Shown here one piece after another: positions 46,124 through 55,406 of a DNA stretch of 64,000 nt. The translations under genes were made by a program, and so were the position numbers. Position 1 is the first letter of the stretch. Each line of letters starts with the position of its first letter. The notes beneath the pieces are model-generated. The model saw only the letters and a list, made by a program, of their open reading frames with translations. It searched no databases and had not been told where the DNA came from. This DNA is from Paenibacillus sp. Soil750 (GTDB taxonomy: Bacteria > Bacillota > Bacilli > Paenibacillales > NBRC-103111), in NCBI RefSeq assembly GCF_001428045.1, contig NZ_LMSD01000023.1:248001-312000 (forward strand), read 5' to 3'.

Positions 46124-47002
46124 TTATGTCAATTTTGTTGCTGTTTTGTTTCTATATTTCATTGGCGTTGTACCCACAAGCTTTTTGAAAGCTTGACAAA
46201 AGTAAGGGAAGTTATTCATGCCTACTTCAATACTGATCTGTTCTACCCCTTTGTTGGTAATATGTAAGAGTAGACAAGCTTGCCGTATTCGCCTTGCAAG
46301 GATATATGCCATTAGACTTGAGCCGGTTTCTTGTTTGAAAATGCGAGACACATAATACTTGGATATATGCAAATGCTCTGCTAAGGTATCAAGGGATAGA
46401 TCATCGGAATAATGTCCTTCCAGCCAATTCATTACTTTTTCTGAATAGCGAAGCTGTCTTTGCGGATGTAAGTTATTCTCAACGGGATTACCAAATCCTT
46501 TAGCATAGAGAAAATGAAATATTTGCAGAAGCATTAAAGCGAAGTTATGTTGTTTTTCATGCTCCTGATAATTGGCGAAATTAGCATTGTAATGTAGGAA
46601 TAACTCGCAGATAAACCGCGTTTGGTCAACATTTTGGAGAACCTGTTCTTGGACTTCATTTTTCCACAGATGCTGAAAATAACGCTCTAAGTGGGGGAAT
46701 GAAGAGAAATAGTGTTCAAATATCGAAGGCTCTAATGTGACAATCGTGCGCTCAAATGGTGAGTCTGGTTGTACATGAACCTGTATGTTATGCAGTTGAT
46801 AGGGTTGCAGGTAGAGGAACGTACCCGATTTAATCGAATATACTTGGCGATTCACCACGATTTGACCGGTGCCTTGATGAACGAATAATAGCTCCATTCC
46901 TTGATGACAATGGTGAAATCCTTTATATAAATCAGTTGTGAATTTGCGATAACTGAAGCGAAAGGGAGTTTCATGTAATTCAACATCTTCCAATAATTTC
47001 AT
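46124..47002 (-). CDS. AraC-family transcriptional regulator with cupin sensor domain
   Basis: This 292-aa regulator has a cupin-like N-terminal half (HHCHQGMELLFVHQGTGQIV, then GTFLYLQPYQLHNI) and an AraC domain with SLDTLAEHLHISKYYVSRIF and VEQISIEVGMNNFPYFCQAF, ending GTTPMKYRN. A GGGGGAAA ribosome site precedes the ATG ending at 47002. It is divergent, across 178 bases, from the aldo/keto reductase-GH88 operon, which it probably controls. Confidence 0.93.
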   Translation of the reverse strand: MKLLEDVELHETPFRFSYRKFTTDLYKGFHHCHQGMELLFVHQGTGQIVVNRQVYSIKSGTFLYLQPYQLHNIQVHVQPDSPFERTIVTLEPSIFEHYFSSFPHLERYFQHLWKNEVQEQVLQNVDQTRFICELFLHYNANFANYQEHEKQHNFALMLLQIFHFLYAKGFGNPVENNLHPQRQLRYSEKVMNWLEGHYSDDLSLDTLAEHLHISKYYVSRIFKQETGSSLMAYILARRIRQACLLLHITNKGVEQISIEVGMNNFPYFCQAFKKLVGTTPMKYRNKTATKLT

Positions 47003-47180
47003 TCGATGTTTCCCCCATCATTGCATAGAATTGTCCAGCGAGCTTAGTGTAACATGATCTATGAAAACATGACAAGAAAACAACAATTTTATGCGAATGA
47101 GAATAACTTTGACACGGGCAGATTTCATATAATGAAGACATTGTAAGTTCGAACAATCATGAAAAAAGGATGCGATTATT

Positions 47181-48086
47181 TTGGAATACACGTCATTTGG
47201 CAGAACAGGAATGCGAGTTTCAAAGCTTGGACTTGGAGGCGCTCCGCTTGGTGGAGATTTCGGTCCGGTTACGGATGAACAAGTCATTGAAGTAATCGGT
47301 CGGGCTTTGGAATTAGGAATCAATTTCATCGATACAGCGCCTTTATATGGTGCAGGTGAAAGTGAAAGACGAATTGGGAAGGCGATTCAGGGCAAGAGAG
47401 AACAAATTTTTCTTGCGACAAAGGCGGTTATGCGAGGTACTCCTTATACATACGAGAATACGATTCAGTCTGTGGAAGATAGTCTGAAGCGATTAGGGAC
47501 GGATTATGTCGATCTTATTCAGATGCATGAGCTTTCAGAGTTGAATGCAGAAATGGGGATGAACGAAACGATCCCGGCTTTTCTGAAGTTGAAGGAGCAA
47601 GGCAAAGTGCGGGCTATCGGAGTTAATGCTTTCAATCCGTCGCTATTGCTGCCATTTATTCGATCTGGCCACATCGATTCCGTGCAAACCTTCTGCCGTT
47701 ATATGTTGATCGACTATACGGCTATGGATGAGCTTCTACCGACGGCGAAACAGCATAATGTCGCCGTTATTAACGGCAGCGTGCTCGGCATGGGTCTTCT
47801 GGCAGAAGCCCCAGCGCCATTCATCAAGACAGATTCGCCTTTATATAACGAAGCGCAACAACGAATCGATCAGTTAGCTTTCCTTCGTAAGTCAGAGCCG
47901 AAAGGATTAATTGAGCCTGCGATGCGCTTCAGCCTTGCTAGCCCTGACATTACGGTAACGTTAACTGGAACTACTTCCTTGCGATCGCTAGGACTAAATG
48001 CCAGTTATTGCGATGGCGTAGGTATCCTGCAACATGAATTAGATCGCTTGCTGTCTTTATTCCCAGGTCAGCAACTACAGTGGTAA
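47181..48086 (+). CDS. Aldo/keto reductase
   Basis: This 301-aa cytoplasmic NAD(P)H-dependent reductase starts at TTG 47181, with AAAAGGA 10 bases upstream. The catalytic tetrad is visible as Asp51 and Tyr56 in FIDTAPLYGAG, Lys81 in ATKAVM and His116 in IQMHEL. The N-terminus YTSFGRTGMRVSKLGLGG is typical of the family branch that includes L-fucose and D-threo-aldose dehydrogenases. The GH88 gene starts 18 bases downstream. Reduction or oxidation of the sugar released by GH88 is plausible; the substrate is not shown. Confidence 0.92.
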   Translation: MEYTSFGRTGMRVSKLGLGGAPLGGDFGPVTDEQVIEVIGRALELGINFIDTAPLYGAGESERRIGKAIQGKREQIFLATKAVMRGTPYTYENTIQSVEDSLKRLGTDYVDLIQMHELSELNAEMGMNETIPAFLKLKEQGKVRAIGVNAFNPSLLLPFIRSGHIDSVQTFCRYMLIDYTAMDELLPTAKQHNVAVINGSVLGMGLLAEAPAPFIKTDSPLYNEAQQRIDQLAFLRKSEPKGLIEPAMRFSLASPDITVTLTGTTSLRSLGLNASYCDGVGILQHELDRLLSLFPGQQLQW

Positions 48087-48104
48087 AAGGAGAATGATAA
48101 GCCC

Positions 48105-49250
48105 ATGTCTAAGTTAGAAGCAAATATGAAAGCGGATGCCGTGCATGCACGATGGTTGGATAAAGTTTGGAATCAAATTGTAAACAAAGTTGAACACATG
48201 AATGCGTCTATTGGCACTGAATTCCCCTACATTTCGGAGAATGGCAAGTACAACAGAGAAGCGGCTGATTGGTGGACGAATGGCTTCTGGCCAGGTCTTC
48301 TTTGGATGGTATATCGTGAGACCAAGAATGAAAGCCTCAAAGAAACAGCTGCTCAGATTGAAGTTAAAATGGACACGGTGATCGCCGACTTTTATCCACT
48401 GCACCATGATGTTGGCTTTATGTGGAGCCCCTCTTCCGTGGCCCAATACAAGCTGTTCGGCAATGAAGATTCGAAGCGGAGGGCATTGACGGTAGCTAGT
48501 CATCTCGTTGGTCGTTTGAATGTGAAAGGCGGTTTCATTCGTGCTTGGAACCAGCCTGAGCGAGTTGGTTGGGCGATTATTGACTGCATGATGAATTTAC
48601 CGCTGCTGTATTGGGCTAGCCAAGAAACAGGAGATCCTCGTTTCAAACATGTGGCAGTTTTACATGCGGATACAACGTTGCGTGAGTTTCTTCGCCCAGA
48701 TGGATCGACTTACCATATCGTGTGTTTCGACCCCGAAACGGGCGAGAGACTAGAGGCCCTTGGCGGGCAAGGTTATGCGCCTGATTCTGCTTGGGCGCGA
48801 GGCACGGCATGGTCTTTATATGGTATGGCCCTAAGCGCACGCTATACAGGAGATCAACGCTATATCGATGCAGCTAAACGTGCAGCACATTTCTTCCTAG
48901 CGAATGTACCTGAAGATGGGTTACCTCCCTTTGACTTCCGAGCACCATGGGAAGAAGGAATGGCAATGGACTCGAGCTCGACAGCTTGCGCAGCTACGGG
49001 CATGTTAGAATTGAGTTTGCTGGTACCTGAGCGTGAAGCTGAGTTCTATCGCCGTGCGGCTGAGAAATTAATTTTTAAATTAAACGAAAATTATACGGCG
49101 TGGGACGATCCGAACGAGGAAGCCATTCTGAGATTGGGAACCGCTAATCGGCCTCGGAATGCCCATGTGAATGTACCGATGATCTATGGTGACTTCTTCT
49201 TCGCAGAGGCAGTTTGCAAACTACGCGGCGTACACGACACCTTCTGGTAG
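48105..49250 (+). CDS. GH88-family unsaturated glucuronyl hydrolase
   Basis: This 381-aa (alpha/alpha)6-barrel enzyme resembles unsaturated glucuronyl hydrolases, which remove the 4,5-unsaturated uronic acid left by polysaccharide lyases. Asp102 in HHDVGFMW and Asp160 in WAIIDCMMNLP correspond to the two catalytic aspartates of Bacillus UGL (Asp88 and Asp149). WWTNGFWPGLLWM and SAWARGTAWSLYG are further family blocks. There is no signal peptide, so imported lyase products are its likely substrates. Its presence implies that a lyase works on the same glycan; the heparinase-like and toroid proteins in the next operon are candidates. Confidence 0.92.
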   Translation: MSKLEANMKADAVHARWLDKVWNQIVNKVEHMNASIGTEFPYISENGKYNREAADWWTNGFWPGLLWMVYRETKNESLKETAAQIEVKMDTVIADFYPLHHDVGFMWSPSSVAQYKLFGNEDSKRRALTVASHLVGRLNVKGGFIRAWNQPERVGWAIIDCMMNLPLLYWASQETGDPRFKHVAVLHADTTLREFLRPDGSTYHIVCFDPETGERLEALGGQGYAPDSAWARGTAWSLYGMALSARYTGDQRYIDAAKRAAHFFLANVPEDGLPPFDFRAPWEEGMAMDSSSTACAATGMLELSLLVPEREAEFYRRAAEKLIFKLNENYTAWDDPNEEAILRLGTANRPRNAHVNVPMIYGDFFFAEAVCKLRGVHDTFW

Positions 49251-49320
49251 GAATTAGACGTATACCTTTTGAAATAAGAACAAGATATTGAAGTTAGTAT
49301 AGTTCAGTAATTCGAACACC

Positions 49321-49357
49321 AAAAGCGGCCTTCTCCAAGTTGAGAATGGCCGCTTTT
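49321..49357. terminator. Strong bidirectional terminator
   Basis: AAAAGCGGCC pairs with GGCCGCTTTT, with an inner TTCTC/GAGAA stem. It lies between the convergent GH88 and sensor-AraC genes. Confidence 0.88.
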
Positions 49358-49359
49358 AT

Positions 49360-51741
49360 TTACGGTGAGATCTCCTGAATATCACTCACTCTGGATTTAA
49401 GCCGATATTCGGTGGGGGTAGTGCCAAACCGCTTTTTAAATAAGGTGAAGAAATGCTTTTTATTTTCCCAACCTATTTTTTCGATAATTTCATCTACGTT
49501 ATATGGCGAGTCCTTGAGCAATTCAGATGCTTTCACTAGTCGAGTTTCAGATATGTAGTCAGCGATCGATCGTGAAGAATGCTCACGGAAGAGCTTGCCT
49601 AAATAAGCCGGCGTTAATTTAAACTGGTCTGCTACTCGATTGGACGTTAGGGTTGTATCCATATAATGGGAGTCGATGAAGCGGATTGCGTTGGAAACCA
49701 CGATATCTGATTTCTCGCTTCGGTTTTGTTCAATTTTCCCAATAATCGCGGATATAAGGGTAATGAACTCGTTATTGATCTCGTCGAATACTTCCATTGA
49801 TTTCATTGTATTGTCAAAGGAAACGAAGTCTAGACCAAAGGAGATCGTCCCATTTCGCTCCATGAGATTAACCAGATTGAAGATGCTGGAGGACAAATAC
49901 GATAAGGTAAACATGATGATATTGAAGCTGCAATCTGTTAGTTCTTGTATCAAGTTCCAGTAGGCTGTTTTGGCTTCTTCTAATTTGGCTTTCTGAATAC
50001 AGTCTAGAAATTGCTGCACAGAGGCCGTATTGATATTGAAATCGGACCAATTGACCTTATTTATCGTTAATTGGGTGAGCAGGCAACCATGACCATATTT
50101 AATCCGATAATGGGAAAGCTCTAATGTTCTCTCATACAGGGCCCGGACATCCTTAATGGAAGTTACGGGTTCGCTAATAAAGGCTGAAACGCTAATCGAA
50201 CAGTACTTGGCGTACACTTGCTGAATCTCTTGTGCCAAGCTCTTCAAACGCTCGATGTGTGCTGTGGAACCAGGTTCATGATCACTGAATACTTCCATAT
50301 TTAATAAGGTAACCACATGATCCCGACCCGCATCGATGGACTCGCATGGATAGGAAGGATGCACGATTTCATTTGCTATATTAAGAAGCGAGTATCGTAA
50401 TAAGGATTGATCCTTCGAGCTATAGTTCGCATGAAAAGCCGCATAATGATCTGTTTTAAAGAGAATAAGGGCAATGGAGCTTCTTGGATCAAAATGAACA
50501 TTATGCTGCTTAAAAAACGCTTCATAATCGACTTCTTTTACATGTTTACTCAAGAGAAGATCCTTCAAATACGTCTGTTTCAACGTGAACAGATTGGTCT
50601 TACGGAAATCTTCAAGGGAGTTAAGTTGATAGTGAGTCGACTCTATGGAATCAGTGATGTACTCGAATTCATTGTGATGATCCCCTTTTGGCTCCTGTGT
50701 GTGATTCAGACGTCCGATTGTTTTTCTTAAATTTCGCACAGGATCATACAAATTCTTGGATAGTAAAAATCCTGTAATGAGACAGATGATGAGCATAACA
50801 AGTCCTATCGTCACTGTAATCGCTTTCACCTTACTCACGGTTCCAGCAATATATTTGTAAGGTGTGATGTTTACCAAGATCCATGGCGATGTCTCATATG
50901 ACGTATAAGTAATGATCGAGGAGGTCCCTCTGAAGTCAGCTGTGAAAACACCAGATTGGTTAGTGAATTTTAATACGTGAGAAACGAAAGGCTCGTTGGA
51001 CAAACTGCTTAGAAATAGGTCTTTTTCTTGATCCGAATTGGCAATGACGTTCCCGTTGTGATCCATAATCAAGATATTATTACCTGTTAATGAATCAGAT
51101 TCCTGATAGGACGCAAGAGAATTGAAAATCCAATTCATTCGGACATTGATAACGAGTGCATTTTTCAACTGTTTATCAGGAAAATACTCAGGCAGGATGT
51201 AGGAAAATACATTCTCGAATTTCGTAGGATCTAATTCTGATACTGGGATTTTTCTTGGAATAGGTGTATGAGACAGTAATAGCTTTGGATCTTTAAACAT
51301 TTGTACCAATTCCGTGTCATAAAACTGATCTTTCCGAGTGACTGTATTCGGTCCAATGGCATAATAGGTGTTCGTCTTCCCGTTATACACATAAGCGGAA
51401 TAGATGAATGGCGCACTTCCTAACGAAGTTTCAATAGTATTAATGCTGTTAAGCTGATCCAAAACCGATATGTCATCGCTATACATTAATTTTGTTGTAT
51501 TGGGGTTATTAAAAATCGCATTAGAGTAGGTGCGCACCGAGTTGTTTATTTGCAGGGCATTCTGATAGATCTGGTTCATTAATTTCTGATTAGATGAATT
51601 GAGCAGCCCAATGCTGTAGTTTGTAAAGTTAAAATGGAGAAACAACAAAAGCGCAAGCATGATTAAAGTAAGCAAGAATGTGATTTTGGTAAACATGCTA
51701 TAAAAATAGATCTGACCCGTACGAAAAAATCTCACCCTCAT
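49360..51741 (-). CDS. Membrane sensor / AraC-family transcriptional regulator
   Basis: This 793-aa regulator is the third sensor-AraC in the window, more distant from the pair at 4755 and 18224. AAAGGGGG lies 6 bases before the ATG ending at 51741. Membrane segments near residues 17-39 (ITFLLTLIMLALLLFLHF) and 300-325 (TIGLVMLIICLITGFLL) enclose the extracytoplasmic sensor. The C-terminal AraC domain has TSNRVADQFKLTPAYLGKLF and VDEIIEKIGWENKKHFFTLF, ending FGTTPTEYRL. It is divergent from the third importer operon at 51942, which it very probably activates. Confidence 0.94.
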   Translation of the reverse strand: MRVRFFRTGQIYFYSMFTKITFLLTLIMLALLLFLHFNFTNYSIGLLNSSNQKLMNQIYQNALQINNSVRTYSNAIFNNPNTTKLMYSDDISVLDQLNSINTIETSLGSAPFIYSAYVYNGKTNTYYAIGPNTVTRKDQFYDTELVQMFKDPKLLLSHTPIPRKIPVSELDPTKFENVFSYILPEYFPDKQLKNALVINVRMNWIFNSLASYQESDSLTGNNILIMDHNGNVIANSDQEKDLFLSSLSNEPFVSHVLKFTNQSGVFTADFRGTSSIITYTSYETSPWILVNITPYKYIAGTVSKVKAITVTIGLVMLIICLITGFLLSKNLYDPVRNLRKTIGRLNHTQEPKGDHHNEFEYITDSIESTHYQLNSLEDFRKTNLFTLKQTYLKDLLLSKHVKEVDYEAFFKQHNVHFDPRSSIALILFKTDHYAAFHANYSSKDQSLLRYSLLNIANEIVHPSYPCESIDAGRDHVVTLLNMEVFSDHEPGSTAHIERLKSLAQEIQQVYAKYCSISVSAFISEPVTSIKDVRALYERTLELSHYRIKYGHGCLLTQLTINKVNWSDFNINTASVQQFLDCIQKAKLEEAKTAYWNLIQELTDCSFNIIMFTLSYLSSSIFNLVNLMERNGTISFGLDFVSFDNTMKSMEVFDEINNEFITLISAIIGKIEQNRSEKSDIVVSNAIRFIDSHYMDTTLTSNRVADQFKLTPAYLGKLFREHSSRSIADYISETRLVKASELLKDSPYNVDEIIEKIGWENKKHFFTLFKKRFGTTPTEYRLKSRVSDIQEISP

Positions 51742-51941
51742 ACGTCGCCCCCTTTACGTTAAAATCATGTGTTGTCTCCATTTATTATAGTTGAAAGGGC
51801 GAGATTATGGAATTCATTTGCCTCGAATTGAACTCATTCACATAATTTGAACCTTGATTTTAAACCGATTCTTCAATTTTGTGCCTATCTCACCTGGCAA
51901 ATTATCTGTTACGATAAATGCCAGAAGGAGGTCATCGCATC
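51742..51941. promoter_or_regulatory. Divergent control region with TTGAAC direct repeat
   Basis: This gap holds two copies of TTGAAC (51828-51833 and 51847-51852) whose starts are 19 bases apart. They are a possible regulator half-site pair. The GGAAA-N15-TATAC element of the other operons is absent. An AGAAGGAGG ribosome site serves the permease gene. Confidence 0.35.
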
Positions 51942-52862
51942 ATGCAGCTGAGACAAATATGGAAAGATTTTCGGAAGAACAAAGTACTGCTTGCTCTAAC
52001 ATTACCACTCGTGATATATGTAACTATTTTCAGTTATGTACCGATGTTTGGAGCAATGGTTGCTTTCAAAAGATACCAGTTTAACAAAGGTATTTTGGGT
52101 AGTGAGTGGGTGGGTTTAAGTAATTTCAGGTTTTTATTCGGCTCTCCGGATCTCTGGCGAATTGTTCGTAACACATTGGGATACAATTCAGCGTTTATCG
52201 TTCTTAATTTAGTAGGATCTGTCTTTGTAGCTTTACTACTATATGAAATTACGAATAAGAAGCTGCTTAAAACGTATCAGTCGATCATGTTCTATCCTCA
52301 TTTTTTATCCTGGGTAGTGGTTGCCTATATGGCTTATTCTTTTCTAAACCCAAGATCGGGGATGTTAAATCAGTGGTTGGCAGATATTGGTTTAGGATCC
52401 GTAGACTGGTACAATAAGTCAGGTCCTTGGATCTACATCATGCCAATAGCGAATATGTGGAAAGAGATCGGGATCGGCGCCATCATTTATTATGCGGGGC
52501 TTCTAGGTATTGACCCTACCTATTATGAGGCGGCCAAGATGGATGGAGCGAGCAAGTGGCAGATTCTTATCAAAATCTCTGTACCTTTTCTGTATCCACT
52601 CATGACGATTCTTACGATTTTAGCCATTGGGCATATTTTTACGGCTGATTTCGGTTTGTTCTACCAGCTTCCAATGAATTCGCCAACCGTATACAGCTCG
52701 ACGGATGTGATTGACACTTATATTTTCAGAGCGTTAACGGATTCAGGTAATGTTGGCATGTCAAGCGCAGCAGGATTAACGAAATCGGTTCTGGGTTTGC
52801 TGCTTGTTGTCAGTACGAACGCGTTGGTGCGAAAAATAAACTCAGATAATTCGTTATTTTAA
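51942..52862 (+). CDS. ABC sugar permease, LplB type
   Basis: This 306-aa membrane protein is the first permease of the third importer. I start it at ATG 51942 after AGAAGGAGG; the in-frame ATG at 51918 precedes that site. It has the first membrane segment with LALTLPLVIYVTIFSYVPMF and the coupling loop YEAAKMDGASKWQILIKISV, and ends in INSDNSLF. It is related to, but clearly distinct from, the permeases at 1 and 28182. The second permease follows after 23 bases. Confidence 0.95.
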   Translation: MQLRQIWKDFRKNKVLLALTLPLVIYVTIFSYVPMFGAMVAFKRYQFNKGILGSEWVGLSNFRFLFGSPDLWRIVRNTLGYNSAFIVLNLVGSVFVALLLYEITNKKLLKTYQSIMFYPHFLSWVVVAYMAYSFLNPRSGMLNQWLADIGLGSVDWYNKSGPWIYIMPIANMWKEIGIGAIIYYAGLLGIDPTYYEAAKMDGASKWQILIKISVPFLYPLMTILTILAIGHIFTADFGLFYQLPMNSPTVYSSTDVIDTYIFRALTDSGNVGMSSAAGLTKSVLGLLLVVSTNALVRKINSDNSLF

Positions 52863-52885
52863 AGGAATGGAGGAGGAAGAGAGGA

Positions 52886-53779
52886 ATGGCAAGTTTGAGG
52901 AAATACCAGTTATCTATGTTGCCGATTCATCTATTTTTTATCGCTATTTCTGCTTTGTTCATCATTCCACTGTTGTCAATCGTGTCAATCTCACTTTCTA
53001 ATGAAGTAGACTTATCGAAGTTTGGTTACCGATTGATTCCCTTAAATCTTGATTTTAGTGCTTACCGTTATATTTTGGAATATCCGATGACCATTATTAA
53101 TGCGTATAAAGTTACGATCATTATGGCCTTTGTAGGTACATTTGTATCCGTACTTATCATTTCCATGTGTGCCTATGCGCTATCTAGATCGGATTTTAAG
53201 TATGGCAGGTTCATTACTTTTTATTTGTTCTTCACAACGTTATTCAGTGGGGGCATTGTTCCTTACTATATTCTAATGACAAAGGTTTTCCATGTACAAA
53301 ATACGTATTGGGCATTGATTCTCCCTTTATTAGGAAACATTTGGAACATGTTTTTAATGCGTACTTTCTTCAAGGCACTGCCGGATTCCTTAGTCGAATC
53401 TGCTAAAATTGATGGCGCAAGCGAGATGCGAATTTACTTAACAATCATTGTTCCACTCTCAACTCCCGTGTTAGCCACGGTAGGGCTGTTGACATTACTT
53501 GTCTACTGGAACTCTTGGTTTGCTTCGCTTCTATTTATTACCAAACAATCCATGTACCCACTCCAATACTTGCTGCAGGTAATGTTGAGTAACATCCAAG
53601 AAATATTGAAAAATATGCAAGATGGCGGAATAGTGGATACGGCAGCTTTAAACAAATTACCGAGTGAATCAGCCAGAATGGCCATGTGCATGTTAGCAAT
53701 TGCACCCATGCTGTTCATATTCCCATTCTTTCAAAAGTATTTCGCCAAAGGATTAACGGTGGGCGCTGTCAAAGGCTAA
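52886..53779 (+). CDS. ABC sugar permease, LplC/YtcP type
   Basis: This 297-aa protein is the second permease of the third importer, with a GAGGAGGAAGAG ribosome region before ATG 52886. It shows SIVSISLSNEVDLSKFGYRL, the coupling loop ESAKIDGASEMRIYLTIIVP and the family terminus FAKGLTVGAVKG. It lies between the first permease and the lipoprotein gene, in the same order as in the other two importers. A small hairpin separates it from the lipoprotein gene. Confidence 0.95.
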   Translation: MASLRKYQLSMLPIHLFFIAISALFIIPLLSIVSISLSNEVDLSKFGYRLIPLNLDFSAYRYILEYPMTIINAYKVTIIMAFVGTFVSVLIISMCAYALSRSDFKYGRFITFYLFFTTLFSGGIVPYYILMTKVFHVQNTYWALILPLLGNIWNMFLMRTFFKALPDSLVESAKIDGASEMRIYLTIIVPLSTPVLATVGLLTLLVYWNSWFASLLFITKQSMYPLQYLLQVMLSNIQEILKNMQDGGIVDTAALNKLPSESARMAMCMLAIAPMLFIFPFFQKYFAKGLTVGAVKG

Positions 53780-53799
53780 GCGCTAAGCATGAATTAAGA

Positions 53800-53820
53800 C
53801 TAGAATTCCCGAAATTCTAG
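53800..53820 (+). other. Small intercistronic hairpin
   Basis: CTAGAATT and AATTCTAG form an 8-bp perfect stem with a 5-base loop and no U-tract, between permease and lipoprotein genes. It may protect the lipoprotein messenger. Confidence 0.45.
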
Positions 53821-53855
53821 GTTTAAGATAAGCATATAATAATGGAGGGTTGTTC

Positions 53856-55337
53856 ATGGTAAACAGAAAAAGAAAGATGACTGTAGCGTTAACTTCGATT
53901 CTAACAATTGGGGCTCTTCTAGCAGGTTGTTCAACAAATACGGATAAGCCGAGTAGTACCAGCACAGCGCAAACATCGGTGTCTCAAAAGCCGGAAGAAT
54001 TAAAGCCAGTAAAGTTGGTTTGGTACTTGCGAAGTGCAGAACCTAAAAATGGGGCTGCTGTCATGCAAAAAGCGAATGAAATTATCAATGAGAAAATCAA
54101 GGCAACCGTTGAATTCAAGTATGTCGCTCCAGCCGATTATGATAAAAAGATGCAGCTCGTTATGTCTTCTGGCGAGGAATATGATATCGCTTTCACTGCA
54201 AGCTGGGTAAATAACTATGTGAATAACGTCAGTAAAGGAGCGTATATTCCGTTAGACGATCTGTTGGCAAAATATCCTAATTTGACGAACATGTTTAAAA
54301 AGGAAATTTGGGATGCCGTTAAAGTCAATGGGAAAACGTATGGCGTTCCGAATAACCAAATCATGGGCGACCAGCCGGGATTTTGGTTGAAGAAGGATCT
54401 TGCAGATAAGTACAAAATTGATTTGACCAAAGTAAAGTCGTTAAATGATTTGACACCCGTTCTACAAACTATTAAAGACGGAGAACCAGGTATTTCTGCC
54501 CTTAGGGATGGTAACGGCATTAATGTTGCTTACAATGATGTTGTTTCATTAGTTGTGGACACATTTGTAGTGGATACCAAGACATGGAAAGTAACTAACC
54601 AATATGAACAGTTGGCCCCTCAATTTAAGCTGATGAGAGACTGGTACCAAAAAGGCTTTTTCCCGCAAGATGTTGCTACTCTGAAAGACGAGTTGTCCTT
54701 AATCAAAGCTGGAAAAGTATTCGGCAGATACAGTCGTCAAAAACCAGGTGTCGACGCCGAACTAAAAGCATCTTATGGATTTGACGTTGTGAATTTCGCA
54801 ACCGGCCCTTCTGTCATTAGTAAATCTGCAGTAACGAGTACGCTAAATGCAATAAGCACTACTTCGAAAAATCCGGATCGCGCCATGATGTTGATCAACT
54901 TGATTGATACCAATAAAGAGCTGTTCAACTTGCTGAAGTTTGGACTTGAGGGGCAGGATTATACCAAGGTTTCTGCCAACCGCATTGAACCGAAACCAAA
55001 TGCTTACTCTGTACCTGGCTGGTTATTCGGAAACGAATTCAATAGCTTTGTTGTACCTGGACAGCCGGATGATGTTTGGGATCAAACGAAGAAACTGAAT
55101 GATACCTCTGTGGTTGATCCTGCAATTGGATTTACATTTGACCGTACGAATGTGGAAAATGAACTTGCTCAGTTGACAGCTGTAACAACGGAATTTAAGC
55201 CAATTCTTATCAACGGACTCGATGATCCGGACAAAATGATGAAGCTTTACACCGATAAACGAAAAGCAGCAGGTCAGGATAAAGTGTTGGCAGAAATTCA
55301 AAAGCAAGTCGATGCGTGGAGAAAGACACAGAAATAA
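53856..55337 (+). CDS. ABC extracellular sugar-binding lipoprotein (LplA-like)
   Basis: This 493-aa lipoprotein is the receptor of the third importer. I start at ATG 53856, 6 bases after TGGAGGG, not at TTG 53850. The lipobox is GALLAGC, followed by a Ser/Thr linker. The mature protein begins VKLVWYLRSAEPKNGAAVMQ, and the C-terminus GFTFDRTNVENELAQLTAVT is the DUF3502-like part. It is shorter than and divergent from the two 518-aa receptors, and lacks their WAIWHNWLGPLWDQWDS block, so its ligand probably differs. Confidence 0.94.
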   Translation: MVNRKRKMTVALTSILTIGALLAGCSTNTDKPSSTSTAQTSVSQKPEELKPVKLVWYLRSAEPKNGAAVMQKANEIINEKIKATVEFKYVAPADYDKKMQLVMSSGEEYDIAFTASWVNNYVNNVSKGAYIPLDDLLAKYPNLTNMFKKEIWDAVKVNGKTYGVPNNQIMGDQPGFWLKKDLADKYKIDLTKVKSLNDLTPVLQTIKDGEPGISALRDGNGINVAYNDVVSLVVDTFVVDTKTWKVTNQYEQLAPQFKLMRDWYQKGFFPQDVATLKDELSLIKAGKVFGRYSRQKPGVDAELKASYGFDVVNFATGPSVISKSAVTSTLNAISTTSKNPDRAMMLINLIDTNKELFNLLKFGLEGQDYTKVSANRIEPKPNAYSVPGWLFGNEFNSFVVPGQPDDVWDQTKKLNDTSVVDPAIGFTFDRTNVENELAQLTAVTTEFKPILINGLDDPDKMMKLYTDKRKAAGQDKVLAEIQKQVDAWRKTQK

Positions 55338-55351
55338 TGATTGACGTATAG

Positions 55352-55384
55352 CGGGGGATCCAGTATTTCTTGGTTCCCCCTTTA
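55352..55384 (+). terminator. Attenuator-like hairpin between lipoprotein and lyase-like genes
   Basis: GGGGGATCC and GGTTCCCCC form a stem with one mismatch, followed by TTTA. With only a short T-run, it probably lets part of the transcription continue into the enzyme genes. Confidence 0.55.
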
Positions 55385-55406
55385 CTTGTTAAAAGAAGGG
55401 ATGAAA

